A DNA stretch of 64,000 nt from positions 248,001 through 312,000 of the forward strand of contig NZ_CP121679.1 of assembly GCF_029760895.1 (NCBI RefSeq). The letters run 5' to 3'. Each line of letters opens with the position of its first letter. The first letter of the stretch is position 1. A program made the translations under genes and the position numbers. Under the pieces are notes generated by a model. It saw nothing but the letters and a program-made list of their open reading frames with translations, made no database searches and was not told the DNA's origin. Origin of the DNA: Ancylobacter sp. WKF20. Lineage in GTDB: Bacteria > Pseudomonadota > Alphaproteobacteria > Rhizobiales > Xanthobacteraceae. This document shows positions 19,114-28,700 of this stretch, in pieces.

Positions 19114-19934
19114 ACCAGCCTCGCGCGGAAGACACGCTCCAATGCCAGGCCGACGAGGAGGGCAACGACGCTGAAGCCGATGAGGTAGCCCTTGTCGAGC
19201 GTGAGCGTGGGGTAGGTCAGGTAGAAGCCGGAACGGAACCATTCCAGCCCATGCAGCAGCGGATTCCAGCTCAGATAGTAGCGGATGGCCGGCGGCATGA
19301 AGTCCGGCACGAAGAACACACCGGACAGGAAGATGAGCGAGCGCGACAGCACGCCGTAAATCACCGCCCAGAGCCGGAAGAAGGCGCCGATCACGCCGTT
19401 GATGAGCCCCACCCCGATCGCCAGCAGGGCGGTCGCGGCAAAGCCTTCGATCGCCAGCATCGGGCGGACCGGGATCGCGTCCTTGACCCCCGTCGCATAG
19501 ATGACGGTGAACAGCAGGACAGCGATGACCAGCAGCGTCGCCGTCTCCAGCAGCGAGCGCGCCAGCATGATGTCGAGCGGGTGGACGGGAGCCAGCGCAC
19601 GGACCAGACCGCTCGCTCGCACGGCGCCCGTGGTGCGGCCGGAGACGTGAGTGAACAGGAAGAACGGCAGAATGCCGGTGCCGAGGAACAGCAGCAGGCT
19701 GGTACCGAAATCCGGCCGGCGCCCGATGAGCGTGAAGATCGTCATCATCATGGTGAGCTGGAGGATGGGCTCCAGCAGCGCCAGCAGGTAGCTCAGGCGC
19801 GAATGCACGGAACGCAGCCGCATCTCGCGCAGCATCAACGCGACGACAACGCGCCCCTGCGTGCGCAGGCCATCGCCGAACCGGCGGAGGCCCAGCCCAT
19901 CCTCATTCATGGCGGCGTTGCGCGCGAACGTCAT
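19110..19934 (-). CDS. kpsM: Capsule ABC transporter permease (KpsM/CtrC family)
   Basis: 274-residue inner-membrane permease of the ABC-2 type that exports the lipid-linked capsular polysaccharide. It shows the family pattern: a cytoplasmic amphipathic N-terminus (VALMLREMRLR), then six membrane segments, with LEPILQLTMMMTIFTLIG first, and the conserved late stretch SGVFFVPDFMPPAIRYYLSWNPLLHGLEWFRSGFY. The start MTFARNAAMNED could alternatively be the internal ATG eight codons later. Its gene overlaps the downstream ATPase gene by 4 bases and follows the KpsE-type gene after 14 bases. Confidence 0.92.
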   Translation of the reverse strand: MTFARNAAMNEDGLGLRRFGDGLRTQGRVVVALMLREMRLRSVHSRLSYLLALLEPILQLTMMMTIFTLIGRRPDFGTSLLLFLGTGILPFFLFTHVSGRTTGAVRASGLVRALAPVHPLDIMLARSLLETATLLVIAVLLFTVIYATGVKDAIPVRPMLAIEGFAATALLAIGVGLINGVIGAFFRLWAVIYGVLSRSLIFLSGVFFVPDFMPPAIRYYLSWNPLLHGLEWFRSGFYLTYPTLTLDKGYLIGFSVVALLVGLALERVFRARLV

Positions 19935-19948
19935 GGCCCGTTACCCGT

Positions 19949-21361
19949 TCAGGCCACGTGATCGCGGACGGAGAAGAACACCATCACGCTGATGAACCAC
20001 AGCGCGCCGGCCGCAAGGAACACGATGAGGATCGTGACCGCACGGCGCGGGTATTCGCTCGCCTGCGCGAGGCCGGGCTGCACATAGGTTGCGACATAGG
20101 TGTGCTGCGACGCGGCCTCCGAGCGCGCGAGCTCCAGTGCCGACAGGGTGGTTTCATAGTACTTCTCGGCGAACTGCCGGCTGAGATCGACGTCTTCGTA
20201 GTTGGAGAGCATCTCGGAGATCACCGGCGATGTGCCGCTTGCCGATCCGGCAGCGGCCGTGCCGGCTGTGCCCGTCGCGGTCGCCGACTGGTTCGGGTCG
20301 CCCTTGCCGAGTTCGCGCTCGGTCGCGGCAATCTGCTTGGTGGTCGCGGCGATGCGGCTTTCGAGCACCCGCACGCTCGGCGCGCTCGGGTCCATATAGG
20401 TGCGCAGCGAGGCGAGCTGCGATTGCAGGCCGGCGAGCTCCCCACGCAGCTTCATGGCAAGGTCGAGCGTGCCACCTGCGGTCTTGGCCGCATCCGGCGT
20501 CTGTTCGCTGTCGCGGAACTGGCGCATCTGCCCACGCGCCCCGCGAAGGCGCTCTTCCGCCCGCGCGACGTCTGCCTCCGCGAACCGTACCGCGTCCTGA
20601 CGCGAGCGGGCCGAGATGTCGTTGATCAGCCGCTCGCTCTGTTTCACCAGCGCGGAGGAAATCGTGTAGGCATCATCCGGCGTGAAGGCGCGCACGCGCA
20701 CCAGCGCAAGGCCGGTGGCCATGTCGAAATTCGCGGTGATCATCGACTGCCAGTAGGAAACCAGGCCCTCCATCGTCACGCCGGGGGTCAGGCGCGAGAG
20801 CCAGTCGACATTCTGGCGGCTGTACATCTCCTGAAGGTCGACGGTCTTCATCAGGTCTTCGACCGCCTGCCGGCTGGTGATGTAGTCCACGACGAGAAAA
20901 TTGTCGGTGTAGAGGCCTGACTGGGCTGCCGCCCCCAAGGCCGTGCTGGTGGCGGTAGCGCCCGCCGGAGAGAAACTCTGGTTGCGGACCGCGAACCGGA
21001 ATTCCGAAACGTACTGGTTCGAGACGAAAAAGCCGTAATAGACGCCCGCCGCGATGGTCGGCAGGGCCACCATCAGCAGGAACGACGCCCACAGGCCGAT
21101 GGAGCGCTTGGCGCGCCGCCTTTGGGGCAGAAGCGCGTCCAGCCCCGCGCCCTGCACGTCGGGCATGGGGAAGCGCCGCTCGGCCTGCGGCGCGCGCACG
21201 GGCTTCAGCCGCAGCCGCGAGGTCACGCGCTCGCCTTCCGCAACGATCCGGGCGGCGGGGCGCGGGCGTTTTTCCTTGGTCGGCAGCACGGTCTGCGTCT
21301 GGTCGTCTGGCGCGCTGGCCGCGGTGGCGGGCATCGGCACTACGCGATGACGTTCACTCAT
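19949..21361 (-). CDS. kpsE: Capsule export inner-membrane adaptor (KpsE/CtrB/BexC family)
   Basis: 470-residue periplasm-spanning polysaccharide co-polymerase that links the ABC transporter to the outer-membrane channel. A charged N-terminal cytoplasmic part of about 120 residues (longer than in KpsE) is followed by TM1 (SIGLWASFLLMVALPTIAAG). A large periplasmic region with coiled-coil helices (VARAEERLRGARGQMRQFRDSEQ and ATTKQIAATERELGKG) follows, and TM2 is near the C-terminus (TILIVFLAAGALWFISVMVFF). ATG at 21361 is preceded by GGAGG; the frame is open further to 21475 without a better start. A low-complexity Ala/Gly/Thr/Ser insert lies near residue 380. It is the first gene of the kpsE-kpsM-kpsT-orf-export block. 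Confidence 0.92.
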   Translation of the reverse strand: MSERHRVVPMPATAASAPDDQTQTVLPTKEKRPRPAARIVAEGERVTSRLRLKPVRAPQAERRFPMPDVQGAGLDALLPQRRRAKRSIGLWASFLLMVALPTIAAGVYYGFFVSNQYVSEFRFAVRNQSFSPAGATATSTALGAAAQSGLYTDNFLVVDYITSRQAVEDLMKTVDLQEMYSRQNVDWLSRLTPGVTMEGLVSYWQSMITANFDMATGLALVRVRAFTPDDAYTISSALVKQSERLINDISARSRQDAVRFAEADVARAEERLRGARGQMRQFRDSEQTPDAAKTAGGTLDLAMKLRGELAGLQSQLASLRTYMDPSAPSVRVLESRIAATTKQIAATERELGKGDPNQSATATGTAGTAAAGSASGTSPVISEMLSNYEDVDLSRQFAEKYYETTLSALELARSEAASQHTYVATYVQPGLAQASEYPRRAVTILIVFLAAGALWFISVMVFFSVRDHVA

Positions 21362-21554
21362 GACGCGCCTCCGTTTCCATTTGACCGCCGTCGGCACCGA
21401 ATAAAAATAAGACGTTTTCTTCAGTACGCGGAGAATTGAGGCAATATTTCGAGTTATGTCTATCAAGAATGACAATAAATTTCTCGGCCGTGTTGAATAT
21501 ATTATCGGTTGATACTAATTTGTCGGCCGTCATGCATGATGAAGAGCCAGCGAA
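21362..21554. promoter_or_regulatory. Divergent AT-rich promoter region of the capsule export and sulfatase-like genes
   Basis: 193 bases between kpsE (minus) and the sulfatase-like gene (plus). The middle part (about 21395-21535) is strongly AT-rich compared with the flanking genes and contains several TTGA and TATA-like elements, but I could not place a single convincing -35/-10 pair. It must hold the promoters of both transcripts. Confidence 0.45.
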
Positions 21555-23156
21555 ATGGATCAGATGATGACCAGCATTGGCATTCTGGCAGCCTTGTTCG
21601 GCATGGTTCTGGCGGTCGGCGACAGGATCGAGCGCAAGGCTGTGCCGCACCGGCCCCAGGCCGCTCGCCCGCTGGCGGTGACGGCGTTCAGCCTTGGCGT
21701 TGTGACCAGCCTGTTTCTTCTGTGGCTGGGCGTCTCGGCCCGCCCCTTCTTCGCGGCGGCGGCAAGCCTCATCACGCTGGCGGTCTTTGTCGGCATCTCG
21801 CGGGTCAAATACAGCTATCTGCGCGAACCGCTGGTGTTCAGCGATCTCACCTTCATCGCCACACTCATTCGCCACCCGGCGCTGTTCTATGTCGGCCGGC
21901 GCGAGGTGGTGGGAATTGCCCTGTTCATCGCCGCGGTGGTCGCTCTCATTGCGGTCTGGACCGCGCAGGAGCCGCGCCTCTTCGGGTACGGCGCGCAGGT
22001 GCTCGTTCTGGCCGGTGGCGTCGGCCTTGCCGCGCTGCTGCTCGCCGGCCCCTTGGCGCAGCGCCTTGCCGTGCTCGAGCCGCTGCGCAGCGCCCCGGCC
22101 CGCGATCTGGTGCGGGATCTCGGCCTCCTGACCACACTGGTCGGAGGTTTCGCCCTGTGGCGGGCGGAGCGCGGTCGCGCGGCGCATCCCGGTGCCGGGC
22201 CCGCGCGCCTCGGCGACCGCTATCGCGCGGTGATCGTCATCCAGTCGGAGTCTTTCTGCGACATCCGACGGCAGGGTGTCGCGGCTGATCTCGCGGCGTT
22301 CGACCGCCTGCGCGGCCGTGCCTTCGCCAGCGGCCGGCTGGAGGTCTCGTGCTTCGGCGCCTACACCCACCGGTCCGAGGTCGAGATGCTCACGGGCGTC
22401 CCCTTCGCCGCGCAGGGCATGGATCGCTTCGACCCCTATCTGCGCCCGAACCGGCTGGCCGAGGCCTCGCTCGCCACGCGCTTGCGTGCCAGCGGCTGGC
22501 GCACCCTGTTCCTTCACCCGCACGACCCGCGCTTCTTCCGCCGCGACCGGGCGATCCCCCAACTCGGCTTCGAGCGCTTCGTGGCCGAGGACGCCTACAG
22601 CGACGCGGATCGCTATGGACCCTATGTCTGCGACCGGGCGGTCGCTCGCACGCTCATTCGCGAGATCGAGCAGGCGGTTGAGGCCGGCACGCCGCTTTTC
22701 GCCATGGCCGTGACCATGGAGGCGCATGACCCCTACGGGCCGGGCCGGCTTGCCGAGACAGACGATGCGGTCGCGCAATATGCGCGCCATATCGCCCATG
22801 CGGACGCCTTGCTCGGCGCACTGGTCGAGGCGCTCGACCTGCGCACGGACCGATCGCTGCTGGTATTTTATGGCGATCATGCCCCCATCCTTCCCGGACA
22901 TGAGGCGCTGGTTGATGATACGGCCACGGATTACCTCATGCTCGAATGCGGCTGGGCGGCGCAGAAGGACACGGAGCCGACCGGCTCGGTCGACCGTTCC
23001 CCGGCGAAGATCAACGCGCTGTTGCGCTCGAAGCTCGGCACTGGTCGCCAGCCGACCACGGAAGGCTCCGGCGTCGCGACCGAGGCGGGCCGCGGCACCG
23101 GCTTGGACGATGGTTCGGCGACGCCGTCGATCAGCCGGTCGATGACCGAGAAATGA
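21555..23156 (+). CDS. rkpI: Membrane-bound sulfatase/LTA synthase-like protein (RkpI/WcbQ type)
   Basis: 533-residue protein with five N-terminal membrane segments (residues 5-200) and a sulfatase/phosphoglycerol transferase-fold domain. VIVIQSESFCD supplies the metal and nucleophile region, FGAYTHRSEVEMLTG follows, then MEAHDPYGP and FYGDHAPIL with the metal-binding Asp-His. The equivalent position in rkp (RkpI) and Burkholderia wcb (WcbQ) capsule loci is held by such a protein, probably transferring a phospho-alcohol or hydrolysing an ester on the polysaccharide or lipid. The domain normally ends shortly after DYLMLE (about 22955). The last 65 residues are an extension antisense to the neighbouring glycosyltransferase gene (226-bp 3' overlap). 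Confidence 0.82.
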   Translation: MDQMMTSIGILAALFGMVLAVGDRIERKAVPHRPQAARPLAVTAFSLGVVTSLFLLWLGVSARPFFAAAASLITLAVFVGISRVKYSYLREPLVFSDLTFIATLIRHPALFYVGRREVVGIALFIAAVVALIAVWTAQEPRLFGYGAQVLVLAGGVGLAALLLAGPLAQRLAVLEPLRSAPARDLVRDLGLLTTLVGGFALWRAERGRAAHPGAGPARLGDRYRAVIVIQSESFCDIRRQGVAADLAAFDRLRGRAFASGRLEVSCFGAYTHRSEVEMLTGVPFAAQGMDRFDPYLRPNRLAEASLATRLRASGWRTLFLHPHDPRFFRRDRAIPQLGFERFVAEDAYSDADRYGPYVCDRAVARTLIREIEQAVEAGTPLFAMAVTMEAHDPYGPGRLAETDDAVAQYARHIAHADALLGALVEALDLRTDRSLLVFYGDHAPILPGHEALVDDTATDYLMLECGWAAQKDTEPTGSVDRSPAKINALLRSKLGTGRQPTTEGSGVATEAGRGTGLDDGSATPSISRSMTEK

Positions 23157-24409
23157 TCCCGCCAGCGCGGGACGCTGAGCTGCGCCAGCTTGGCGAACTG
23201 CGCGGCCCGGTCCGGCGAGTGCGGATCGGCATATTCCTCGATGGTGCGGGCCCAGCCGAGGCCGTCGATCGGGTCGAGATAGCGCGGGGCGTCGCCGGCG
23301 ATGTCGCGGAAGACGTCGAGTTCCGAGCAGATCACCGGCACCCGCAGCGCCAGCGCCTCGAACAGAGGTAATCCGAAACCTTCCGCGAAGGAGGGGAACA
23401 GCACGCCGCGTGACTGGCGCATCAGCCAGCGCAGATGCGCGTCGGGCAGCCGGTTGCACTCCAGCACATGGTCGCCGAGCTTGCGGCAGCGCTCGATGAT
23501 GTCGACGACGTTCTCGTTCTCCCAGCCGCGCCGGCCGACGATGATGAGCTTGGGCGCCTTGGGGCCGAGCTTCTCGACCAGCACCCGCCAGGCATGCAGC
23601 AGGACGAGGTGGTTCTTGCGCGGTTCAATCGTACCTATGGTCAGGAAGAACGGGTGGGTGGTGACATTCTCCATCGGCCCGTCATCGAACTCGTCCTCGA
23701 TGCCGAGCGGGCTCACCACCGTCTCCGGGACGGGCAGGCGGTAGCGCTCGGCGAAGGCGTTGAGCTCGCCCATGGTGTGGCGGGAATTGCAGACGATGGC
23801 ATTGGCGGAGGTCAGCACGGTGCGCATGCGCATCTCGTGCTTCTCGGCGTCTCCCGGACGGACATATTCGGGGTGCGTCAGCGGGATGAGGTCATGGACC
23901 AGGAACATCGGCTTCATGCGGTGGCCGCGCGCCATGGAGCGCATGCCGTTCACCGAGTTCAGCCCCTCATGCGAGACGTTGAGATAGACGGCGCCATCGG
24001 AATTGCGGCGGCGCAGGAGGCGCGGCAGCAGGTTGACCGGTGAGAACAGGCGGCGCAGCGGCGGGAGTATGTCCGGCAGCCCAGAGCGGAGCGGAGCGGG
24101 CGGCTCGAGATTGGCCAGCACGCCGGTCGGCTGGCCGAGAAAGCGCTCGATGGCGAAAAGTTCGCGTTTGGTGACGCGGCCTTCGGAGAGCTTCCAGCGC
24201 AAGGCCAGTGTATCCACGAAGGACGACACCGTGTCGGCATCAAGATACCATGTCGAGGCCCGCAGCCGGGCGACGAAGGCGGCCTTGTCCTTATAGGCGG
24301 GGCTCGACAGAAGATGGCGGGCATAGGCGAGCTCGACGCGGTCGATACCGGTCGGCGTGCGCTGGTTCGAGCGCCTCAGCAGCCTTGTGATATCCAGAAC
24401 GACCTTCAT
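22931..24409 (-). CDS. Glycosyltransferase family 4 protein
   Basis: 492-residue cytosolic GT-B glycosyltransferase, presumably adding a sugar to the capsule chain. The acceptor-binding N-terminal half begins MKVVLDITRLLRR; the donor half contains HPFFLTIGTIEPRKNH, KLIIVGRRGWEN and the GT4 E-x7-E element FAEGFGLPLFEALALRVPV. The ATG at 24409 overlaps the stop of the oxoamine synthase gene by 4 bases (ATGA), making it the third gene of the PKS block. Its last 65 or so residues (Pro/Ser-rich, ending near a cysteine) lie beyond the usual domain end and overlap the sulfatase-like gene on the other strand. Confidence 0.88.
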   Translation of the reverse strand: MKVVLDITRLLRRSNQRTPTGIDRVELAYARHLLSSPAYKDKAAFVARLRASTWYLDADTVSSFVDTLALRWKLSEGRVTKRELFAIERFLGQPTGVLANLEPPAPLRSGLPDILPPLRRLFSPVNLLPRLLRRRNSDGAVYLNVSHEGLNSVNGMRSMARGHRMKPMFLVHDLIPLTHPEYVRPGDAEKHEMRMRTVLTSANAIVCNSRHTMGELNAFAERYRLPVPETVVSPLGIEDEFDDGPMENVTTHPFFLTIGTIEPRKNHLVLLHAWRVLVEKLGPKAPKLIIVGRRGWENENVVDIIERCRKLGDHVLECNRLPDAHLRWLMRQSRGVLFPSFAEGFGLPLFEALALRVPVICSELDVFRDIAGDAPRYLDPIDGLGWARTIEEYADPHSPDRAAQFAKLAQLSVPRWRDHFSVIDRLIDGVAEPSSKPVPRPASVATPEPSVVGWRPVPSFERNSALIFAGERSTEPVGSVSFCAAQPHSSMR

Positions 24410-25794
24410 GGTGCAGTCTCCCGCGCCGTGGCGGGCATGAAGCCCGCCTGTTCGGCGCTCAAAATCGTCAGGCCCAGCCCGGCCATCCGCGCGTCGCACT
24501 GCGCCAGCTCCTCGACGACCAGCGCCACCGCGGTGCGGATCTGGTTCGTCTCGTGAGTGGCGCTGATGAAGAAGCGCAGCCGTGCCGAAAGGTGCGGCAC
24601 AGCCGGGTGGATGATGGGAAGTACATTGATACCGCGTGCCAGCAGGCGCTCCGACAGCATCACCGCCTTGAGCGAGTCGCCCACCATCACCGGCACGATG
24701 GCGTGGCCCTCGGCGGTGCCGGTATCGAGGCCGGCCGCCTGCGCCTCCGCGAGGAAAAGCCGCGAATTGGTGGTAAGCCGCGCGACGCGCTCGCTTTCCT
24801 CACCCATCACCGCGAGCGCCGCGCGCGCGGCGGCGCTGGCGGCGGGAGGCAGGCCGACGCTGTAGACGAAGCCGGGCGCCGTCGCCTTGAGGAAGTCGAT
24901 CAGCGGCTGCGGCCCGGCGATATAGCCGCCGCAGGAGGCCAGGGACTTGGACAGCGTGCCCATCCAGATATCGACGCGGGTGGGGTCGATGCCCGCCTGT
25001 TCCGCCAGACCGTGGCCGCGCGCCCCGAGGACGCCGACGCTGTGGGCCTCGTCGACCATGAGCCAGCAGCCATGCCGCTCCTTGAGGGCGATGAGGCGGG
25101 CGAGGTCCGGCATGTCGCCGTCCATCGAATAGAGCCCTTCGACGGCGATCAGCGCCCGCTGGCTGCGCGGGCGCTCGCTGGCGAGCATGGCCTCCAGAGC
25201 GTCGAGATCATTGTGCGGGAAGCTGCGGCGGCGCGCGCCCGAGAGTTCGGCGCCGACGATAATGCTGTTATGAATCAAGGCGTCGTGGAAGATCACGTCT
25301 TCCGCGCCGAGCAGGCTGCCTATGGTCGCGACATTGGCCGCATGGCCGGAAACGAAGGCGATGGCGTCGTCCTGCTGGTGCAAACCCGCCAGTGCGGCTT
25401 CCAGCTCCCGGTGAAACGGGCGCTCGCCCGCGACCAGCCGGCTCGCCGAGACGCTGGTGCCGTATTTTGATACCGCGTCATGCGCCGCCTGCCGCACGGC
25501 GGGGTGGGCGTTGAGGCCGAGATAGTCGTAGGAGGCGAAGTTGATGACCTCCTGCCCCTCGATCCGGGTGGTGGCGCCGGCACAGCCTTCATGGGCGCGG
25601 TAGAACGGGTTGGCGACACCGAGGAGATCCCCCGCGGCGCGCATGATCTTCAGCTCTTCAAAGCCCGGCAGGGTCTCGAATGAGGTATCATAAGACCTCT
25701 GTGGTACTTCGGCGCTCGTCACCGGCCGGCCACGCATCCGGTCCAGAAGGGCGCTGCGCGCCGCGCCGTCGAGGAGGGGATTCGGCACGCTCAT
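24406..25794 (-). CDS. rkpG: PLP-dependent alpha-oxoamine synthase (RkpG/WcbT type)
   Basis: 462-residue pyridoxal-phosphate enzyme of the class II aminotransferase / alpha-oxoamine synthase family (BioF, KBL, serine palmitoyltransferase). These enzymes condense an acyl thioester with an amino acid and release CO2. Visible elements are INFASYDYLGLNAHP, VSGHAANVATIGSLLG, MVDEAHSVGVLG (Asp binding the pyridine nitrogen) and TLSKSLASCGG with the Schiff-base Lys. In rhizobial rkp and Burkholderia wcb capsule loci a homologue sits next to the same type of PKS. The 4-bp overlap with the PKS gene here suggests it takes the acyl chain from the PKS carrier domain, since the PKS has no thioesterase. 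The amino acid used is unknown. Confidence 0.88.
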   Translation of the reverse strand: MSVPNPLLDGAARSALLDRMRGRPVTSAEVPQRSYDTSFETLPGFEELKIMRAAGDLLGVANPFYRAHEGCAGATTRIEGQEVINFASYDYLGLNAHPAVRQAAHDAVSKYGTSVSASRLVAGERPFHRELEAALAGLHQQDDAIAFVSGHAANVATIGSLLGAEDVIFHDALIHNSIIVGAELSGARRRSFPHNDLDALEAMLASERPRSQRALIAVEGLYSMDGDMPDLARLIALKERHGCWLMVDEAHSVGVLGARGHGLAEQAGIDPTRVDIWMGTLSKSLASCGGYIAGPQPLIDFLKATAPGFVYSVGLPPAASAAARAALAVMGEESERVARLTTNSRLFLAEAQAAGLDTGTAEGHAIVPVMVGDSLKAVMLSERLLARGINVLPIIHPAVPHLSARLRFFISATHETNQIRTAVALVVEELAQCDARMAGLGLTILSAEQAGFMPATARETAP

Positions 25795-28700
25795 CGCAGC
25801 AGACTCCCGTCCCGGCGCATCTCGGCGGCGACGCGCGCCTGAAGCGCCTCCACGACCGCCGGCTCGACCCGCAAATGGCGGTCGGCAAGCTCGGCGGTCT
25901 CACCTGACAGATGCAGCCCCGCTGCGAGGATCGGGCCGCCAGCGGCTCCCTCCATTGAGGGGCGCAGCTTGCGCAGCAGCTTGTCGCCGACATCCTGCAA
26001 GCTCGCCCCGGCACCAAGGCCAAGCATGGGCAGTGCGACCTTGTGGCGGCGCTGCATTTCCATGTCGAGCTCCAGCGCCATCAGCGAATCCATGCCGATA
26101 TCGCCGAGCGGACGGGCCATCTCGATCGCGTCCGCCGGCAGGCGCAGGATGCGCGCCACTTCGGCGCCGAGCAGGCGCAGTATGGTCGCACGCGCTTCGG
26201 CGTCGCTGAGATCGCGGATGAGCCCGGCAAGGTCGCCGCCTTCCGCGCCCTCGATGGTGTCTTCCGCCGCCGGCTGGAGCGCGGCGAAGCTCGCCCCGCG
26301 CATGACGCCGAGCTCGCGGGCCGCCCGCCAGTCGATCGGTGCGTGAACGCGGGTGGCGGGCTGGTCGGGATCACCGAGCGCACGGCCGAGCTCGTCGAGC
26401 GCATCCGAGGCGGTGAGCAGGCCCAAGCCCAGGCGGCGGCTCAGCTTTTCCGAGGTGGCGCCATCGCGGGCGAGCACGCCGACATCAGAAATCGCCCCCC
26501 ACAGCATGGCGAGCGCCGGCAGGCCCGCCGCCCGGCGCCGCCGCGCGAGGGCTTCCAGATAGCCATTGGCGGCGACATAGGCGGCCTGGCCGGGATTGCC
26601 GACCAGCGTGGTCGCCGAGGAGAACAGCACGAAATAATCGAGGTCCAGCCCGGCGGTCGCGGCATCGAGATGGCGCGCGCCGTCGATCTTCGGGGCCAGC
26701 ACCGCCTCGAAACGCCCCCGGTCGAGATCGCGGATCAGCGCGTCGTCGAGCACCATGGCGGTGTGGATGACGCCGGCGATGCGGCCGTGGCGGGCGGTCA
26801 TCCGGGCGAGGAAATCGTGGCAGGCATGGGCGTCGCGGGCGTCGAGGCGCTCGGCGGTGATGTCCGCGCCGTCAATCTGCAGCGGGGGTGTCATGACACC
26901 GTTACGCGAGGCGACGACAATGTGGCGCGCGCCTTTGCTCGCCAGCCAGCGCGCGGTTTCGCGGCCGAAGCCGCCTGTGCCGCCGACGACGATGTGAACC
27001 CCCTCCGACGCCGCCGCAAAAGGCGCCGTCTCGGCGCGGGCGGGCGGGGTGACGGGCGGGCGGATGAGGATCTTGCCGACATGGCCGGCGCCCTGCATCA
27101 GCCGCAGCGCGGCGCGGGCATCGTCGGCGGCGAAGACCCGGTAGGGAAGAGGTGTCAAAACACCACTGACGAACAGCGCCGACAGCTCCGCCAGCATGCC
27201 CTGCACCAGAGCGGGGCGGGCGGCGATGAGCTGGTCGGCATCGACGCCGAAATAGGACAGGTTGCGGGCAAAGGGGCGCAGGCCCAGCCCGGTATTGGCG
27301 ATGAAATCGCGCTTGCCCAGCTCGACGAAGCGGCCGAAGGGCTTGAGCGTGCGCAGCGTCAGCTCCATCGCCCGGCCGGACAGCGAGTTGAGCGCGACCT
27401 CGCAGCCGCCCGCCGCGCGGATCGCCTCGGCAAAGGCGGTGTGGCGGGAATCATACACCGCGTCCGCGCCGTAAAGCCTTGCCAGAGCGCGCTTTTCCGG
27501 TGAACCGGCGGTGGCGATGATGCGCGCGCCGCGTGCCTTCGCGATCTGCATCGCGGCCATGCCGACACCGCCGGCGGCGCCATGGATCAGCACCGTCTCA
27601 CCCTCGCGCAGCCGGGCGCACTCAATGAGGGCGTACCAGGCGGTGAGGAAGGCGACGGGCAGGGTCGCGGCGGCCTCGAGCGGCATGGCGGCTGGCACGG
27701 GCAGGGCGGCATGGGCGGGAATGGTGGTGTGGCTCGCCAGCGCGGCGGGGGCGAAGGCCATCACCGCATCGCCCGGCCGGTGTGAAGTTACCCCTGGGCC
27801 GACGCGCAGCACGCGGCCGGCGCATTCGAATCCGAGGCTGGCGCCGGCAAAGCCGTTTTCCAGCATCTCGTCGCCGATGAGCCCTTGCGCGAACATCACA
27901 TCGCGGAAGTTCAGCGCGCCGGCGGCGACCTCGATCTCGACCTCGCCGGGGCCGGGGGCGCGGCGCTCCTGCGCCCGCCAGTCCAGCCGGTCGAGCGAGC
28001 CCGGCCGTTCCATGGTGAGACGCAGCGCGGGGGCGGCAAGCGCACCCTCGCGCGGCGCGGGGGCGAGGCGCACCGCCTGCAAGCCCTTGTCATCCAGCAC
28101 CAATTCGCGCTCGTGCGGGAGCTCGACCATGGCGCGGGCGAGTTCGGCGGCGACGTGTGAATCGATCACCCGGCGGTTCAGCGCGACCAGCTTGATGTCG
28201 AGATCGGGGTATTCATTGATGGCGGCACGGCCGAACGCCCACAGCGCGCTGGCGCGCGGATGGGGGCCGAGCGGGTCGCCGTCGATCAGCAGGCGCAGAG
28301 CCGGGGGCGTGGTGCTGGCGCGCAGGGATTCCATGAGCGCGCCAGCCTTGGCGAGGGCCTTGGCGAGCGAGGCGGCGCTGTCATCGGCTAGTGGGCGGTA
28401 TATAAACACCTGCGCGCCCGGCGCGATCGGGTCGCCCTCCAGCTCATGGCCACGCGGCGAGACGAGGCAGCTGCCGGCATCGGTGGCGAGCAGGGCCAGC
28501 ACCGCCCCGGCGAGGCCGTCGCCCTTGGCCGGATCGGTCGGCTTTTTGCTTTTGATCTCAACGACATCGCAGGCGCCGCGCGGATGGATGAGGCGATGGA
28601 AGCGCTGTCCGGTGGGAGCGGTCAGGTTCATCAGCCGGGCAAAGCCGGCGGCGGCGATGCTGAGCGACACCAGCACTCCGCCGGGGCGCAGCGTTTCCGC

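Noticed and set aside
21354..23459. A 701-codon minus-strand frame across the sulfatase-like gene
   Set aside because: The + strand frame has membrane segments and sulfatase-fold motifs; the antisense product is low-complexity and charged with no family pattern.
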